26,903 bases of DNA from an uncultured Collinsella sp. (GCA_902489965.1 CABUCA010000023.1:1-26903); one strand, 5' to 3'; shown: positions 6,768 to 14,541, numbered from the stretch's first letter. Program-made: numbers and translations. Notes: generated by a model not told the origin, from the letters alone.

Positions 6768-7553
6768 TTACTCATCCTCTCCGATGAAGGCGTCTGCGGA
6801 AGCGTGAGCGGCGAGCTCGGTGTCCCTCTCGGCACGCTGGTAGAACGCGATCGCGAGGGCAACGCCGACGATGGCGGCGCCGATGATGGGCACGTTCAGG
6901 AAGGCCGAGAGGAAGAAGCCGACGAGCAGGTACTGGAAGTACTTGCCGGTGGGCATGTAGCGGAGCAGCATGGCGATACCGATGGCCGGGAGCATCTTGC
7001 CGGCGAGGGTGAGGCCGGAGAGGAACCACTGAGGCATGACCTCGAGGAGCCAGTTGACGGCGGGCTGGCCGAGCGTCACGGAGACAAAGACGGGCAGGGC
7101 GGCGCACAGGCCGAAGAGCGCGGGGCAGACCCACAGGATGGCGTTCATCTGATTGAACTTACCCTCGTTGCAGAACTTCTGGGACTTCTCGACGACGAAG
7201 CCGTTGAGGATCTTGACGATGACGTCGAGCTGGATGCCGAGCATGCCGACCGGCAGGCCGATGGCGAGGCCCGTGTCCGCGCCCAGGGTCACGCCGTAGG
7301 CGGTGGCGATGATGGCCATCGTGCCGTAGTCGGGAATCGACGAGCCGCCGAAGCCCGCGACGCCGAGCTGCATGAGCTGGATGGTACCGCCGATGACGAG
7401 GCCGGTCTGCCAGTCGCCCATGACGACGCCGGTGATAAGGCCCCAGAAGACGGCATAGTTGACGAAGATCATCGGGATGCCGTAGTAGTCCACGTGCTTG
7501 ATGAAGGCAAGCAGGGTCAAAAGGACGACCTGCAGGATAGTGAAGTTAACCAT
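6768..7553 (-). CDS. PTS mannose/fructose/sorbose-family EIIC
   Basis: A 261-residue membrane permease. It starts MVNFTILQVVLLTLLAFIK and contains TGVVMGDWQTGLVIGGTIQLMQLGVAGFGGSSIPDYGTMA, the sugar-site region of EIIC-Man/Sor proteins, followed by several hydrophobic helices. The length is usual. ATG 7551-7553 has an AAGGAGGG ribosome site and begins nine bases after the EIIB stop. The transported sugar cannot be read from the sequence; the adjacent GH172 and fructokinase genes suggest a fructose-containing or related furanoside. Confidence 0.92.
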   Translation of the reverse strand: MVNFTILQVVLLTLLAFIKHVDYYGIPMIFVNYAVFWGLITGVVMGDWQTGLVIGGTIQLMQLGVAGFGGSSIPDYGTMAIIATAYGVTLGADTGLAIGLPVGMLGIQLDVIVKILNGFVVEKSQKFCNEGKFNQMNAILWVCPALFGLCAALPVFVSVTLGQPAVNWLLEVMPQWFLSGLTLAGKMLPAIGIAMLLRYMPTGKYFQYLLVGFFLSAFLNVPIIGAAIVGVALAIAFYQRAERDTELAAHASADAFIGEDE

Positions 7554-7562
7554 GATCCCTCC

Positions 7563-8036
7563 TTAGATGAGGTCGGCGACGGAGACGGGCTTGTCGGCGG
7601 GCACGAACTGTGCCGTCACCTTGACGCCGCGGGCGATGAGCGCCTTGTAGCTCTGGACGTTCTCGGCGGAGGCATAGGCGCGCTGGGTGAGCTGGACGCC
7701 GCCCTCCTTGACAAGAGAGCCGCCGACGATCAGCGACGGGAGCTCGATGCCCGACTCGACCAGGTGAAGGATCGTCTCGGGCTCCTTGGCGATGACAAAG
7801 ACCTTCTCGCGGTTGTACTTGCCCGCCGCGAAGTTCTTGAGCGCGGTCTCCTCGGAGATGATCGAGACGGCCATGCCCGCGGGGCGCGCCATCCTCATGG
7901 TGGACTTCAGGACCTCGTCGCCAGCGACCTTGTCGTCGATGACCATGACTCGGGTCGCGCCCGACACCGGGGCCCACTGCGTCACGATGATGCCGTGAAG
8001 CAGGCGATTGTCGATTCGTGCCATAACAACACTCAT
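7563..8036 (-). CDS. PTS mannose/fructose/sorbose-family EIIB
   Basis: A 157-residue cytosolic phosphotransferase that takes phosphate from EIIA and gives it to the incoming sugar. MARIDNRLLHGIIVTQWAP carries the active His14. The HGII form (rather than HGQV of mannose EIIB) is usual in the sorbose, fructoselysine and N-acetylgalactosamine-like branch. The rest (MVIDDKVAGDEVLKSTMRMA, VFVIAKEPETILHLVESGI, YASAENVQSYKAL) follows the family. ATG 8034-8036 is chosen for its GGAGC ribosome site; the open frame extends further upstream to 8105 without homology. It is the first gene of the PTS operon, 123 bases after the regulator gene. Confidence 0.9.
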   Translation of the reverse strand: MSVVMARIDNRLLHGIIVTQWAPVSGATRVMVIDDKVAGDEVLKSTMRMARPAGMAVSIISEETALKNFAAGKYNREKVFVIAKEPETILHLVESGIELPSLIVGGSLVKEGGVQLTQRAYASAENVQSYKALIARGVKVTAQFVPADKPVSVADLI

Positions 8037-8083
8037 GTTTGCTCCTATCAAATGAAGTTTTACGTTCGGTACTGCCTCGGCGC

Positions 8084-8120
8084 TATCCGGATTCGCGCCG
8101 GGCAAGGGGTTATCGGATTA
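8084..8120 (-). promoter_or_regulatory. Direct repeat upstream of the PTS operon, possible regulator site
   Basis: TATCCGGATT (8084-8093) and TATCGGATTA (8111-8120) are similar 10-mers 27 bases apart, in the 123-bp gap between the regulator gene and EIIB. Repeated sites here could bind the LevR-like regulator. No -24/-12 (GG-N10-GC) sigma-54 promoter is visible. This is a suggestion from position only. Confidence 0.25.
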
Positions 8121-8159
8121 TTGAGGACGCGCGGTCAGCTTGCGGCGGCGCGGGGAAGG

Positions 8160-9800
8160 TCACTCGTCGAGCAGGAGGTCCGAGGAGCCGAGGCGCTCTT
8201 CTCGCGCCGGGGCGGCGCTCACGCTTATGTAGTCGAAGACATATGCGATCTCGCTTACGGGAACCTCTACGCGATAGCGCGTCGAGATGCTCGAGAAGCT
8301 CTGCCTGAAGGACTCGATGAAATCGGCGCGTTCCTCCTCGAAGCGGTCCTGGCCAACGTAGGTCTCAATGGGGTTTCTGGTAACAAGGCGCTCGACGAGA
8401 CAGCAGAGGTGGACGTAGAGCCCAATGATGGCGTTGCTGCCGATCTTCTCGCCTGTCCTGCGCTGAAGCTCGTGCACGGCGCTCTCGATCTCGTGGAATA
8501 GCCGCTCCGGGTCGAGGATGGTGATGGAGCGGATGACGTTCTGCAGCGTCATGTTCGAGAGCAGCTTCTCGTGGAAAGAAGAGAGCTCGGAAGCGTCAAG
8601 CCACCTGCCGAACACGGCATCAACCTTAGAGGCGGACGCCGTCGACATGATGTCCTCGAGGGCGACGAAGGGGACGGAGGCGACCCCGGGGTCTCCCGTG
8701 CCGATGACGGCGCAGACGCGGTGCTCGGAGAAAACGGCGTCGTTCGACCCGTTCGCGACGAGCTGCTTGAAGGGCCTCGTGAGCAGGCGCGCGCCTATGG
8801 TGCGCGGGAGGCTCTGCGAGACGAGCTGGCGTATCCTCTCCGCGGCGTCGACCCCGGACTCGGAGCAGAAGACGATGGCGTCCTCACGGTTGACGCGCTC
8901 GATCACCTTGCAGTGCGTCACGCACGCGGCGGTCGCATCGCCAAGAACCTCGGCGATGGACTTGCCGCCGAGCAGCCCGACCCCGATCTCGAGCGCAAGA
9001 CCGGTAGAGACGTTGTTCACCACGCCGATAGTGGAGTCGGTAACGTTCTCGAGGGCCTTATAGGCCTCCTCCAAGGAGCCCATGTCGACGAGGAACACGA
9101 CCCCGGTGCAGTAGGAATGGCGGTCGACGAGGCGCTGGAGCGGACCGACGATGTCCTTCAGCTGCTGGTCGTAGGGCATGTCGACAGCCTCGTACACATG
9201 CATGCCGAGCATACGGTTCGCCGCGTCGGCGATGCTCGTCGCCGTTGAGTAGCCGTGGGACAAGATGACGCAGAGCGTCCGAAGGGCCTTCGCATCGCGA
9301 GACTCCGATGCGACGCACAGCGTCAGAAGCGTCTTCGTGAAGTGATCGAGCGAGATTCCCAGCGCCCCTTCCACGTCTGCGGCGACCTGATCGGAGACAC
9401 TCGAGGCAAACGGCAATTCGGAGGTCACGGCACCAAGGAGATGGGAGATTTGCTCCGCACAGGCAGACTTTCGCCTAGCCAGGCCGATACCCGGCCACAA
9501 CTGCAGGCAAATCTCCTGGGCCAGTAGAAAAGCGACCTTCCTCGAAAGCTCGATGCCATAAGAAGAGCCTGCGTCGGCAAGGACCGCGCCCACGACGCGC
9601 TCGAAGGCGCGCGACCTCGAGGAGGCGACGCCGTGGTCGAAGATCAAGTGATCCTCAACGCCGCGCACAGCGGAGACAGCTTGCGAGACAAGCTCGGAGA
9701 CAGAGAGCTCCCCGGCGCAGAATCGCTCATCAAGAGAGCACAGGGCATCGAGCGCCTGCTCGATGCCCTGTGCTCTCGGCGGCATCCAGAGACGCGTCAA
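8160..9800 (-). CDS. LevR-like regulator, 3' part (PRD1-EIIA-EIIB-like-PRD2), out of frame with 5' part
   Basis: The minus-strand frame is open to the stop at 8160-8162; protein-like sequence starts about residue 12 (base ~9767) with IEQALDALCSLDERF. Residues ~35-160 fit a first PTS regulation domain. Residues ~170-290 fit an EIIA-Man-like domain, with VILSHGYSTATSIADAANRML carrying a candidate phospho-His182 and VVFLVDMGSLEE after it. A less clear EIIB-like segment spans ~300-400. The second PRD covers ~430-530, with LYVHLCCLVERL holding the conserved His464. In LevR/ManR proteins these sites read the PTS phosphorylation state. The natural start is in the 5' gene part; the TTG at 9798-9800 has no ribosome site. 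See 9730-10899 for the frame break. Confidence 0.8.
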   Translation of the reverse strand: MTRLWMPPRAQGIEQALDALCSLDERFCAGELSVSELVSQAVSAVRGVEDHLIFDHGVASSRSRAFERVVGAVLADAGSSYGIELSRKVAFLLAQEICLQLWPGIGLARRKSACAEQISHLLGAVTSELPFASSVSDQVAADVEGALGISLDHFTKTLLTLCVASESRDAKALRTLCVILSHGYSTATSIADAANRMLGMHVYEAVDMPYDQQLKDIVGPLQRLVDRHSYCTGVVFLVDMGSLEEAYKALENVTDSTIGVVNNVSTGLALEIGVGLLGGKSIAEVLGDATAACVTHCKVIERVNREDAIVFCSESGVDAAERIRQLVSQSLPRTIGARLLTRPFKQLVANGSNDAVFSEHRVCAVIGTGDPGVASVPFVALEDIMSTASASKVDAVFGRWLDASELSSFHEKLLSNMTLQNVIRSITILDPERLFHEIESAVHELQRRTGEKIGSNAIIGLYVHLCCLVERLVTRNPIETYVGQDRFEEERADFIESFRQSFSSISTRYRVEVPVSEIAYVFDYISVSAAPAREERLGSSDLLLDE

Positions 9801-10899
9801 TCAGAACGCCATCGTCGGGCTGTTGATCGATCTGCGCGGAGGAGAGGAGCCCGCTGGGAAGAAGATACGGGCGAACGACGACGTAGTCGCCCTCGCGATT
9901 GAGGAACGCTTTGGCGCAGCAGTTCGTCACGCAGGCGCGCAAGCCGGCGATGTTATCGGAAAAGTCCGCGTTCACGAGACAACGGTATGCGCCGCGGCTG
10001 ATCTTCACATCAGAACCGATTCGGCACCCCTCGCTGCGCAGGAAGCTCAAGATGAGATCCTCGCGCTCCTCGGGGGTCCGCTCCTTGAGTGAGGGGACGC
10101 GGGCACAGATGGGCATTTTGCTGTAGGCCGAGGAAACCTTCAGATCATCGGCGGAAAGCGTCGTCGAAAGAACGAGGCGAGCGCGCGGCGCATCCTGGGA
10201 GGCATCGAGCCCGAGGGCCGTCGCAAGGCAGTGTTCCATCGCAGAGGGAGAAAGTGCCTCGATGCCGTTGACAAAGACCACGCCCCCGCGCGATTTCGCG
10301 ATCGACTCGTCAAGAAGTCCATTGAACGAGGCGGCGTCCGGGACCCCGGTGCAGTCGATGCGCAAATAGGAGGAGTCGCGGGACAGCAAGCCCTGGTTCT
10401 TGCCGTACTCGTACACAAGACGAGAAAGGAAAGACTTGCCGACACCCACGCCGCCGCTCAAGAGGATGGGCAGGCCGAACGGAGGGTACTGAACCGCAGC
10501 CTTGCACTGCTCGACAACGGAGCTGAGGCTCAGGTCAAAGCCCACGGCACGCGCGAAGTCACGGTGATCGGCGATTCCCGTCGCCTGGATGAGGTCGGCG
10601 AGCGAGGCGTACTCGCTTGCAGAGAGCTTTACCTGAAAACGCTTCTGGAACGCGCGGCGATGAAAATAACGGACAGGCCTGCCCGCCACCTTAACCACAA
10701 GGCCGGCGCGAACAAGGTCGTTGAGGTACTGGCTCGCCAGGCTCCTGGAGATGATGAGCGTCTCGGCGATGTCGGAGGTGGACAGACGGACAAGGTCATC
10801 GAGCGAGACGGCAGAGGTGAGGGCCTCGAGATGCTCGAGAATCCTGTCCCTCATGTCGACGGGTTTCTTTGCCAAGCTGTCCTGTGTGGTCTTGTCCAT
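9730..10899 (-). CDS. LevR-like regulator, 5' part (wHTH and AAA+), frame lost at its end
   Basis: A 389-residue frame. Residues ~15-85 form a winged helix-turn-helix (SLDDLVRLSTSDIAETL, SRSLASQYLNDLVRAGLV). Residues ~105-340 form a LevR/ManR-type AAA+ domain with Walker A LLSGGVGVGKSF (Gly149-Ser156) and a later SLKERTPEEREDLILSFL. The GAFTGA sigma-54 contact loop is absent, and the Walker B strand reads GGVVFVNGIEAL, with Asn-Gly in place of Asp-Glu. From about residue 374 the frame reads ESTGHRAGARCPVLS and stops, whereas the next frame continues into the PRD domains. The break coincides with a perfect inverted repeat (9734-9777). ATG 10897-10899 follows AAGGAGG. It probably activates the downstream PTS operon if frame is restored, or is a recent pseudogene. 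Confidence 0.8.
   Translation of the reverse strand: MDKTTQDSLAKKPVDMRDRILEHLEALTSAVSLDDLVRLSTSDIAETLIISRSLASQYLNDLVRAGLVVKVAGRPVRYFHRRAFQKRFQVKLSASEYASLADLIQATGIADHRDFARAVGFDLSLSSVVEQCKAAVQYPPFGLPILLSGGVGVGKSFLSRLVYEYGKNQGLLSRDSSYLRIDCTGVPDAASFNGLLDESIAKSRGGVVFVNGIEALSPSAMEHCLATALGLDASQDAPRARLVLSTTLSADDLKVSSAYSKMPICARVPSLKERTPEEREDLILSFLRSEGCRIGSDVKISRGAYRCLVNADFSDNIAGLRACVTNCCAKAFLNREGDYVVVRPYLLPSGLLSSAQIDQQPDDGVLIDASLDAAESTGHRAGARCPVLS
9734..9777. repeat. Perfect 20-bp inverted repeat at the regulator frameshift
   Basis: Bases 9734-9753 are the exact reverse complement of 9758-9777, with the 4-base loop GCCT. On the coding strand the arm nearest the 3' side encodes the start of the PRD region (EQALDALCS); the other arm has no homology to it. 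Such a perfect palindrome inside a gene, exactly where the frame changes, is typical of a template-switch mutation, but it could also form an mRNA stem acting in recoding. Confidence 0.9.
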
Positions 10900-11078
10900 G
10901 ACTTCTTACCTCCTCGTACAAGGAGTATAAGGGGAGAACAGAGAACGGAAGGGGGCGCGTGGGGGAATCAACAGCTCCGAGGAAAAGTCCACCACTTGAG
11001 GGACAGAAAACAACGGTCATTGAACATTCAGGGCCGACGCTCAACACTTCGGCTCGACACTTCGCTTTGGAAAGGGCC

Positions 11079-11183
11079 CTGCGCGATGGTGCAGCCCTCC
11101 ATCTCGCAGCACAGGTCGCCGAAGGTCGCGAGGATGCGCTCCTTCTGTTCCGCGGGCGAGACGACTCGGTGGGCAAGGTCCTC
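11079..11183 (-). pseudogene. Relic of an MTA/SAH nucleosidase-like gene
   Basis: The minus-strand frame reads HRVVSPAEQKERILATFG then DLCCEMEGCTIAQ. The EMEG motif preceded by a helix ending in FG, and followed by xxIAQ, is the substrate-binding signature of the PNP/MTAN nucleoside phosphorylase and nucleosidase superfamily, normally EMEGAAIAQ. An in-frame TGA stands just upstream and homology ends after IAQ, so only about 35 of some 230 residues survive. It is not expressed as a functional enzyme. Confidence 0.55.
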
Positions 11184-11216
11184 TCAAAAGGGGTCGTCCG
11201 ATGCCGCAAGACCTCG

Positions 11217-11384
11217 ATGACCGACTACCGCCTCGAACAAGTGGCGGATTACCTCTGCACTATCGAACTTGCCTTGGTCAAGTACGAGGCCAAGGAGAAC
11301 GGTGAGACGTACAACAAGTTCTTCGGAGGTATAGGCTCTTTCAAGAGGAACTGGCTCAAGCAAGCCCGCAACAAGCGGATATAG
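11217..11384 (+). CDS. Short open frame of unknown function
   Basis: A 55-residue frame from ATG 11217 to TAG 11382-11384, ending GSFKRNWLKQARNKRI. Composition is protein-like (mixed helix-forming and aromatic residues) and unlike the low-complexity Arg/Ala/Pro shadows in the same area. No ribosome site precedes the ATG, and the frame stays open upstream to 10959 without sensible sequence. It may be the C-terminal scrap of a lost gene. I recognise no family. Confidence 0.25.
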   Translation: MTDYRLEQVADYLCTIELALVKYEAKENGETYNKFFGGIGSFKRNWLKQARNKRI

Positions 11385-11387
11385 GAG

Positions 11388-11454
11388 GTTCCGCGGCTCT
11401 GCAGGGAGCCGTCACCCCCTCCTTCGGCGGGAAGGCGGGGCGCCGACGCGGAAC
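11388..11454 (+). ncRNA. Possible three-way-junction RNA structure
   Basis: GTTCCGC (11388-11394) pairs with GCGGAAC (11448-11454). Enclosed are two further hairpins: GGCTC/GAGCC (11395-11410), and CCCC with CCTTC pairing to GAAGG and GGGG (11416-11440). The three stems close neatly on each other, as in a folded RNA. No named RNA family is recognised and the strand is uncertain. Confidence 0.3.
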
Positions 11455-11606
11455 TCCCGACGACGTGTTTCGAGCAGCGGAAGCTGAAGCGCAAGCAGAA
11501 GCAGCGCGGGCAATGATCGGTGCCGACATGGGCCCAGACGTGAACAGCGCTACGTCCCCTGTTCACGGGGCACGAAACCATAAAGGTTGTCCAGCGGTTG
11601 CCAAAC

Positions 11607-11643
11607 GAAAAGCCCCCGACCTGTTTGTGCAGGTCAGGGGCTC
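11607..11643 (-). terminator. Rho-independent terminator of guaA
   Basis: AGCCCC and GACCTG (11611-11623) pair with CAGGTC and GGGGCT (11630-11642). On the minus strand the stem is followed by TTTTCGTTT. It lies 20 bases after the guaA stop. Confidence 0.85.
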
Positions 11644-11661
11644 GGAAACGCTAGATATCAA

Positions 11662-13260
11662 CTACTCCCACTCGATCGTCGCGGGCGGCTTGGACGTGAT
11701 GTCATAGCACACGCGGTTGGCGCCGGGGACCTCGGCAACGATGCGGCCAGAAATGCGGGCCAGCACGTCGTAGGGCAGCTTGGCCCAGTCGGCGGTCATG
11801 GCATCGCTGGACTCGACGGCACGCAGGATGATCGGACGCTGGTAGGTGCGCTCGTCGCCCATAACGCCGACGGACTTAATGTCGGGCAGAACCGCGAAAT
11901 ACTGCCAGCAGCTGTGCTCGGAGTTGCGCTCGCCGGTCTGCTCAAACAGACGCTGGTTGTAGGCGTCGAGCTCCTCGCGCACGATGGCATCGGCGTTCTT
12001 GAGGATCTCGAGCTTCTCCTTGTCGACCGCGCCGATGATGCGGATGGCCAGGCCCGGGCCCGGGAAGGGCTGACGGAACACGATGTGACCCGGCAGGCCC
12101 AGCGCCAGACCAAGCGCGCGGACCTCGTCCTTAAAGAAGTGGTCGAGCGGCTCAATGAGGTCGAAGTGCACGCCCTCGGGGAACGGGATCAGGTTGTGAT
12201 GGCTCTTGATAGTGGCCGTCTTGCCGCCCGTCTTGCGAGCGCCGGACTCGATGATGTCGGGGTAGATAGTGCCCTGAGCCAGGTACTTGACCGGCTTGCC
12301 GTCGGTCTCGAGCTGCTGCGCCACGGCGAAGAACTCTTTCCAGAACTGCGTACCGATGATACGGCGCTTCTCCTCGGGCTCGGTCACGCCGGCCAGAAGC
12401 TCGGCGTAGCGGTCCTCGGCATGAACGTGGATAAAGTCGACGTCAAATTGCTTGGTGAAGACCTCCTCCACCTGCTCGGGCTCGCCCTTGCGCAGCAGGC
12501 CGTGGTTGATGAACACGCAGGTCATCTGCTTGCCCACGGCGCGGGCGCCCAGCGCAGCCACGACGGAGGAGTCGACGCCGCCGGACAGGGCCAGAATCAC
12601 GCGGTCGTTGCCGACCTTCTCGCGGAACTCAGCCGTCATGGTCTCGACCAGGTTGTCCATGCTCCAGTTGGGCTCCAGGCCGCAGATCTCAAACAGGAAG
12701 TTGCTCAGCAGCTGCTGACCATACTCGGAGTGCTTGACCTCGGGGTGGAACTGCGTGGTGAAGATCTTGCGCTCGACGCACTCCATGGCAGCAACCGGGC
12801 ACACGTCGGTGCTGGCGGTAACGGTAAAGCCCTCGGGCACCTCGGACACGGCGTCGCGGTGGCTCATCCACACGGTCTGCTCCATGGGCGTGGAGTTAAA
12901 GAGCTTGGCGCCGGCCGTGCGCGTGATAGTGGCGCGGCCGTACTCGCCCACCTCGGAGTGGCCGACCTTGCCGCCGAGCGTCACGGCCGTGATCTGATGG
13001 CCGTAGCAAAAGCCCAGGACGGGAAGGCCCAGGTCAAAGATGGCGGGATCGATAGACGGAGCGTCCTCGGCATACACGGAAGCCGGGCCGCCGGAAAGGA
13101 TGAGCGCAGAGGCGTTCATCTCGCGAATCTCGTCGGCCGAGATGTCGCAGGGGACGATCTCGGAATACACGTTGAGGTCGCGGACGCGACGGGCAATGAG
13201 CTGACCGTACTGCGCACCAAAGTCGAGTACGAGGACCTTTGCGGAAGCCTTTTGATCCAT
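11662..13260 (-). CDS. guaA: GMP synthase (glutamine-hydrolysing)
   Basis: A 532-residue enzyme that converts XMP to GMP with ATP and glutamine in purine synthesis. The class I glutamine amidotransferase half has VLVLDFGAQYGQLIARRVR (9-27), the nucleophile Cys85 in GFCYGHQ and the His172/Glu174 pair in FHPEV. The ATP-pyrophosphatase half has the PP-loop ALSGGVDSSV (224-233), and the C-terminal dimerisation domain ends TIEWE as usual. GFCYGHQ differs slightly from the more common GICYGMQ. ATG 13258-13260 is chosen because GAGGGGG precedes it and homology begins there; an in-frame ATG at 13296 would add 12 unrelated residues. It is followed by its own terminator, so it appears monocistronic. 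Confidence 0.97.
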   Translation of the reverse strand: MDQKASAKVLVLDFGAQYGQLIARRVRDLNVYSEIVPCDISADEIREMNASALILSGGPASVYAEDAPSIDPAIFDLGLPVLGFCYGHQITAVTLGGKVGHSEVGEYGRATITRTAGAKLFNSTPMEQTVWMSHRDAVSEVPEGFTVTASTDVCPVAAMECVERKIFTTQFHPEVKHSEYGQQLLSNFLFEICGLEPNWSMDNLVETMTAEFREKVGNDRVILALSGGVDSSVVAALGARAVGKQMTCVFINHGLLRKGEPEQVEEVFTKQFDVDFIHVHAEDRYAELLAGVTEPEEKRRIIGTQFWKEFFAVAQQLETDGKPVKYLAQGTIYPDIIESGARKTGGKTATIKSHHNLIPFPEGVHFDLIEPLDHFFKDEVRALGLALGLPGHIVFRQPFPGPGLAIRIIGAVDKEKLEILKNADAIVREELDAYNQRLFEQTGERNSEHSCWQYFAVLPDIKSVGVMGDERTYQRPIILRAVESSDAMTADWAKLPYDVLARISGRIVAEVPGANRVCYDITSKPPATIEWE

Positions 13261-13527
13261 GGTTCCCCCTCTTGTTGGCGGGGAGCCGGTGCCCACCCGC
13301 GCGAATAAACGAGAATAACTTTCATAGTGTACACGTTATATGGGGTTTCTCGTCCCTCGCAGCCATCAGCGCACGGCAAACGCACGACCTGGGCCCCTAT
13401 TTGACGGCAATTGAAGTGTTACCAGACGTTACAGATGATGTAATACGTTTGAACATTGGACGCCCTGTGCCACAATACTGCCGAACGACTCCGCCTCTGC
13501 GGCGGCAAATACGATAGGAATACCAGC

Positions 13528-14541
13528 ATGAAGCGCATCCTTCTCATCGCCACGGGCGGCACCATCGCATCGACCGAGGACGGCAACGGCCTCTCCCCCG
13601 CCCTGACCGGTGAGGAACTCGCCCAGAGCGTCCCCGAGATCTCGGGCCTCTGCGAGCTCGACGTCGTGCAGCCCATGAACATCGACAGCACCAATATGCG
13701 CCCGAGCGACTGGATGCGTATCCGCGATGTCATCGTCGAGGGCTATGCCGATCACGACGGCTTCGTGATTCTGCACGGCACCGACACTATGAGCTACACC
13801 GCGGCAGCGCTTTCCTATCTAATTCAGGACAGCCCCAAGCCCATCGTGCTCACCGGCTCGCAAAAGCCCATGGGCAACCCCTTTACCGATGCCAAGCTCA
13901 ACCTGTACCAGAGTCTGCTCTATGCACTCGACGAGCATTCGCACGACGTCTCGATCGTGTTTGGCGGCGTCGCCATTGCCGGCACGCGCGCCCGCAAGCA
14001 GCGCACCATGAGCTTTAACGCGTTCATTAGCGTCAACTATCCGCCCATTGCCTACATCCGCAACGACCGCATTGTGCGCAACGGGCTTCACGGCACTCAT
14101 CAGAATGAGAGCCCGGTGCGTTTCTACGACAGTATCGATCCGCGCGTATTTGTCCTTAAGCTGACGCCCGGCGTAAACCCGGGCATCCTCGACGCCCTTG
14201 CCGATAGCTACGACGCCGTGATTCTGGAGACCTTTGGCATTGGCGGTATTCCCGAGTTTGGCGAGTCCGGCGAGTCATTCCAGGAGGCGATTTTCCGCTG
14301 GGTCGATTCGGGCCGCACCGTCGTTATGACCACGCAGGTCCCCGAAGAGGGCCTCGATCTGGGCGTTTATGAGGTCGGCCGTGCTTACGCCGATCATCCG
14401 GGCATTCTGCGCGGCGATGACATGACCACCGAGACGCTCGTGGCCAAGACCATGTGGGCACTCGGCCAGTCACGCGATGCCGCCGAAATCCAGCGCCTGT
14501 TCTACAGCCAAGTCAACCACGACCGTATCCCGATGGCGTAA
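13528..14541 (+). CDS. ansA: L-asparaginase (type I-like, cytoplasmic)
   Basis: A 337-residue asparaginase that hydrolyses asparagine to aspartate and ammonia. The first active-site motif is LIATGGTIASTEDG with the nucleophile Thr12; the second is ILHGTDTM with Thr85-Asp86; GSQKPMG follows. There is no signal peptide, so it is cytosolic. C-terminal QVPEEGLDLGVYEVGRA is typical. ATG 13528 follows AGGAATA; an open frame runs upstream to 13456 but has no homology. It is divergent from guaA and transcribed alone. Bacterial type I and II enzymes are hard to separate without alignment; the absence of an export signal favours type I. Confidence 0.92.
   Translation: MKRILLIATGGTIASTEDGNGLSPALTGEELAQSVPEISGLCELDVVQPMNIDSTNMRPSDWMRIRDVIVEGYADHDGFVILHGTDTMSYTAAALSYLIQDSPKPIVLTGSQKPMGNPFTDAKLNLYQSLLYALDEHSHDVSIVFGGVAIAGTRARKQRTMSFNAFISVNYPPIAYIRNDRIVRNGLHGTHQNESPVRFYDSIDPRVFVLKLTPGVNPGILDALADSYDAVILETFGIGGIPEFGESGESFQEAIFRWVDSGRTVVMTTQVPEEGLDLGVYEVGRAYADHPGILRGDDMTTETLVAKTMWALGQSRDAAEIQRLFYSQVNHDRIPMA

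Larger units (their letters stand above)
10900..11661. other. Intergenic stretch with relics between regulator and guaA
   Basis: No intact gene is recognised in this 760-bp stretch. It holds a candidate regulator promoter on the minus strand (TATACT at 10924-10929, no good -35). It also holds a nucleosidase relic (11079-11183), a short plus-strand frame (11217-11384), a possible three-way-junction RNA (11388-11454), a hairpin GTGAACAG/CTGTTCAC (11540-11566) and the guaA terminator (11607-11643). Confidence 0.6.

Noticed and set aside
8037..8159. Sigma-54 (-24/-12) promoter before the PTS operon
   Set aside because: Looked for because LevR relatives use it; no GG-N10-GC pattern with proper context was found.
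6804..8501. Plus-strand open frame of about 565 codons opposite PTS EIIC and EIIB
   Set aside because: Asp/Glu/Gly/Leu-rich shadow of real genes, no domain and no ribosome site.
11587..13308. Plus-strand open frame of about 573 codons opposite guaA
   Set aside because: Antisense shadow; repetitive Leu/Gly/His/Asp composition typical of the reverse of GC-rich coding DNA.
13402..13450. Promoter with TTGACG for the asparaginase gene
   Set aside because: The TTGACG hexamer is good, but no convincing -10 lies at 16-18 bp; left uncalled.
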